A stretch of DNA of 64,000 nucleotides from the NCBI GenBank assembly GCA_905182995.1, contig CAJJDP010000127.1, positions 59,095 through 123,094 on the forward strand, in the 5' to 3' direction. The stretch is from Paramecium octaurelia (taxonomy: Eukaryota > Ciliophora > Oligohymenophorea > Peniculida > Parameciidae). Both the position numbers and the translations under genes were made by a program. A model generated the notes under the pieces. It saw only the letters and a program-made list of their open reading frames with translations. It did not search any database and was not told the origin of the DNA. Positions within the stretch are counted from its first letter, which is position 1; each line of letters opens with the position of its first letter. Below, one piece after another: positions 62,453-64,000 of this stretch.

Positions 62453-63944
62453 TCATTCTTAAAAAAATAGCAATACTTCTGACTTTGTAGTCCTGTGTTG
62501 TAGTTTATAGTTGAATTAAAACTATTAATTTTGTTTTCTCTCCAACATGGGATAATTGACCAAAGACTTATCCTTTTTGCTTTGTTCCAAAATTAAGTTA
62601 TCCAGCTCATCAAATTCGAATTGATGTAAACTATTGATTTTTGGGCTTTGTAAAGGGCTAGGTATTATTTATAACTGCTTAGTATTTGGGGAAGAGAGTT
62701 GTGAGCCTGTGCTTACTAAAGTGTTACTCACTCCACTTCTTTGAAATCTTCCATGATCCTAATTGAAAATCTTATGATTAAGAGCTTGTGCTGCAGTAAG
62801 TCTATGGAAAGGATTTCTAGCAAGCAAACTTTGCAGGAAGTCCAAGGCATCCCCGCTGACATTGACAATACTCCAATCGATCAATCCTTGTTTATTCAAT
62901 TTGACTCTTTTGTTGTAATCATCTGAATCAAACGGGTTTTGTCCAGTCAGCATCTAAAAGAGCACAATTCCAGCACTATACACATCAACTTTGAAATCAT
63001 ATAGTTTGTTCTACAGCAATTCTGGAGCACAATAGCCTGGTGTTCCACAATTTGTAAATAGGTATTGGCCATCCTTCCTATAATGATCTGCCAAACCAAA
63101 ATCGGTTAATACCAGTTCATCTGAATTCCTAAACATGATGTTCTCTGGCTTAATATCTCGATGTAGAACACCAAGATTATGCATATGATCCAAAGCAACT
63201 AGTAATTGACGAATATTGCTAAAAGCTCTTTTTTCACTAAGTCTTGATTTTTTTATTTCTTATCGCAGATTGCCTCCCAACAACAATTCAAAAACTACAA
63301 ATATAAATTATTCAGATTCAAAGGATTCATAATATTACATTAAGTTGGGATGCTCAAAAAGACGAGCTATTTCCAGTTCTTTGGCCAAAGCAATTTTATC
63401 ACTTGGTAGTATCAACAAGGATTTTTCAAAAGTCTTAACAGCAAACTCCTTCTAGTTACTCTTATTCTTTACTCTATAAACCTAAGTTCTAAAAGGAATA
63501 CATACCTTTCCATAAGTACCTTATCCCATTAATTTGAGAATGGAGTACTTTTGAGTGAAATTTGATTGAATGCACTACTTTTTCAGTTTATCCAACAATT
63601 CTTCTATCTTACCGTATATTTCAATATGATTTTATCCAAATCCTAATTTGCATCCCTCTCCAAATACATTATGCTTCACCATTTCCAATTGAGAATTTCC
63701 AATATCACAAACTTTCCACTTCTATAATAATCTATATGGATAGTATTACGTGATTCCTGCATTTATAGAGGTTTTAACCTTGTAAGAATAGGCTAGTTTC
63801 CCTAAAGACTCCTAATTTGTGGGAAACATGAAAACAGCCACTTATACTTGAGTCTACTGGTTTACTACTTGGAGTCCAAAGTGAAGTTCTGTTGGATTGA
63901 AGCAAAAAGTTACAAATCTTTACATTGTTACTATTATCGATCAT
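62453..63944 (-). CDS. Serine/threonine protein kinase with N-terminal regulatory region
   Basis: A 479-aa protein with introns 63722-63749 (28 nt) and 63482-63505 (24 nt). About 130 N-terminal residues look beta-rich (PH-like, as in the kinase at 39157). Kinase motifs: MGQGTYGKVYRVK, FAVKTFEK, HRD loop VLHRDIKPENIMF, DFG in LTDFGLADHYRK and NCGTPGYCAPELL, then DVYSAGIVLFQMLTGQNPF and LLARNPFHRLTAAQALNH. All catalytic residues are present. The sequence fits the CAMK group. A 90-residue Ser/Gln-rich tail follows the domain. The two kinases in the window share the N-terminal plan, consistent with a Paramecium-expanded family. Confidence 0.93.
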
Positions 63945-64000
63945 TTATAATAATATAGTAATTTTCAATTACAATCTAACCCAATAAATGTAATAATTAA

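Overview
The window is AT-rich, gene-dense nuclear DNA that behaves like a Paramecium somatic (macronuclear) scaffold, most likely P. tetraurelia or a close relative. Long frames read through TAA and TAG as glutamine and end only at TGA. Almost every gene is cut by tiny GT-AG introns, usually 20-31 nt (my models span 19-37 nt). Neighbouring genes are often only tens of bases apart. The standard-code open frames are therefore mostly fragments or shadows; the models here were built by hand with the ciliate code and by placing the micro-introns. No tRNA, rRNA, CRISPR array, insertion sequence or telomeric repeat was seen.

Layout. 1-1463: AT-rich, with weak degenerate frames. 1464-7715: Brr2-like spliceosomal helicase (+). 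8156-10488: coiled-coil gene(s) (-) with an in-frame TGA. 10578-10988: small helix-turn-helix gene (-). 12062-13207: WBP11-like protein with polyQ. 13334-13877: NF-YB. 14302-16970: an exact 1,334-bp duplication joined by one N. 16011-18294: HEAT-repeat protein. 18313-19542: B-box protein. 19630-20522: RING-between-RING protein. 20892-22515: double cyclic-nucleotide-binding protein. 23599-24227: second helix-turn-helix gene. 24288-24960: EMC7-like (-). 24995-25629: coiled coil. 26000-27507: zinc/TPR protein, convergent with an IQ-MORN protein (27501-28837, -). 29487-30314: low-complexity protein. 31354-33865: membrane hybrid histidine kinase. 33954-34230: small coiled coil. 34439-35704: unresolved coding region. 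35282-37992: second exact duplication joined by an N. 37109-37690: membrane protein. 37746-39051: B-box/SPRY protein. 39157-40339: protein kinase (-). 41020-42700: paralogue of the zinc/TPR gene, next to a decayed MORN copy. 43012-43563 and 43607-43868: small unknowns. 44181-46871: LRR-ankyrin protein. 46975-48145: PAP2/glucose-6-phosphatase-like (-). 48254-49582: ANTH-like. 49626-52004: calpain with EF-hand. 52040-54421: second hybrid histidine kinase (-). 54433-55194 and 55370-56437: unknowns. 56736-57120: SSNA1/DIP13 (-). 57164-58452: TPR protein with polyN (-). 58638-60058: MBOAT acyltransferase (-). 60272-62424: second LRR-ankyrin protein. 62453-63944: second protein kinase (-).

The genes do not form a pathway. 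They are a normal mix of splicing, transcription, lipid, signalling and cytoskeletal functions, plus ciliate-expanded families. The most informative signals are a recent local duplication with apparent gene conversion, several frames that continue through TGA, pseudo-enzymes (an inactive Brr2 second cassette and an RBR protein without its catalytic cysteine), and two N-joined duplications that are almost certainly assembly artefacts.
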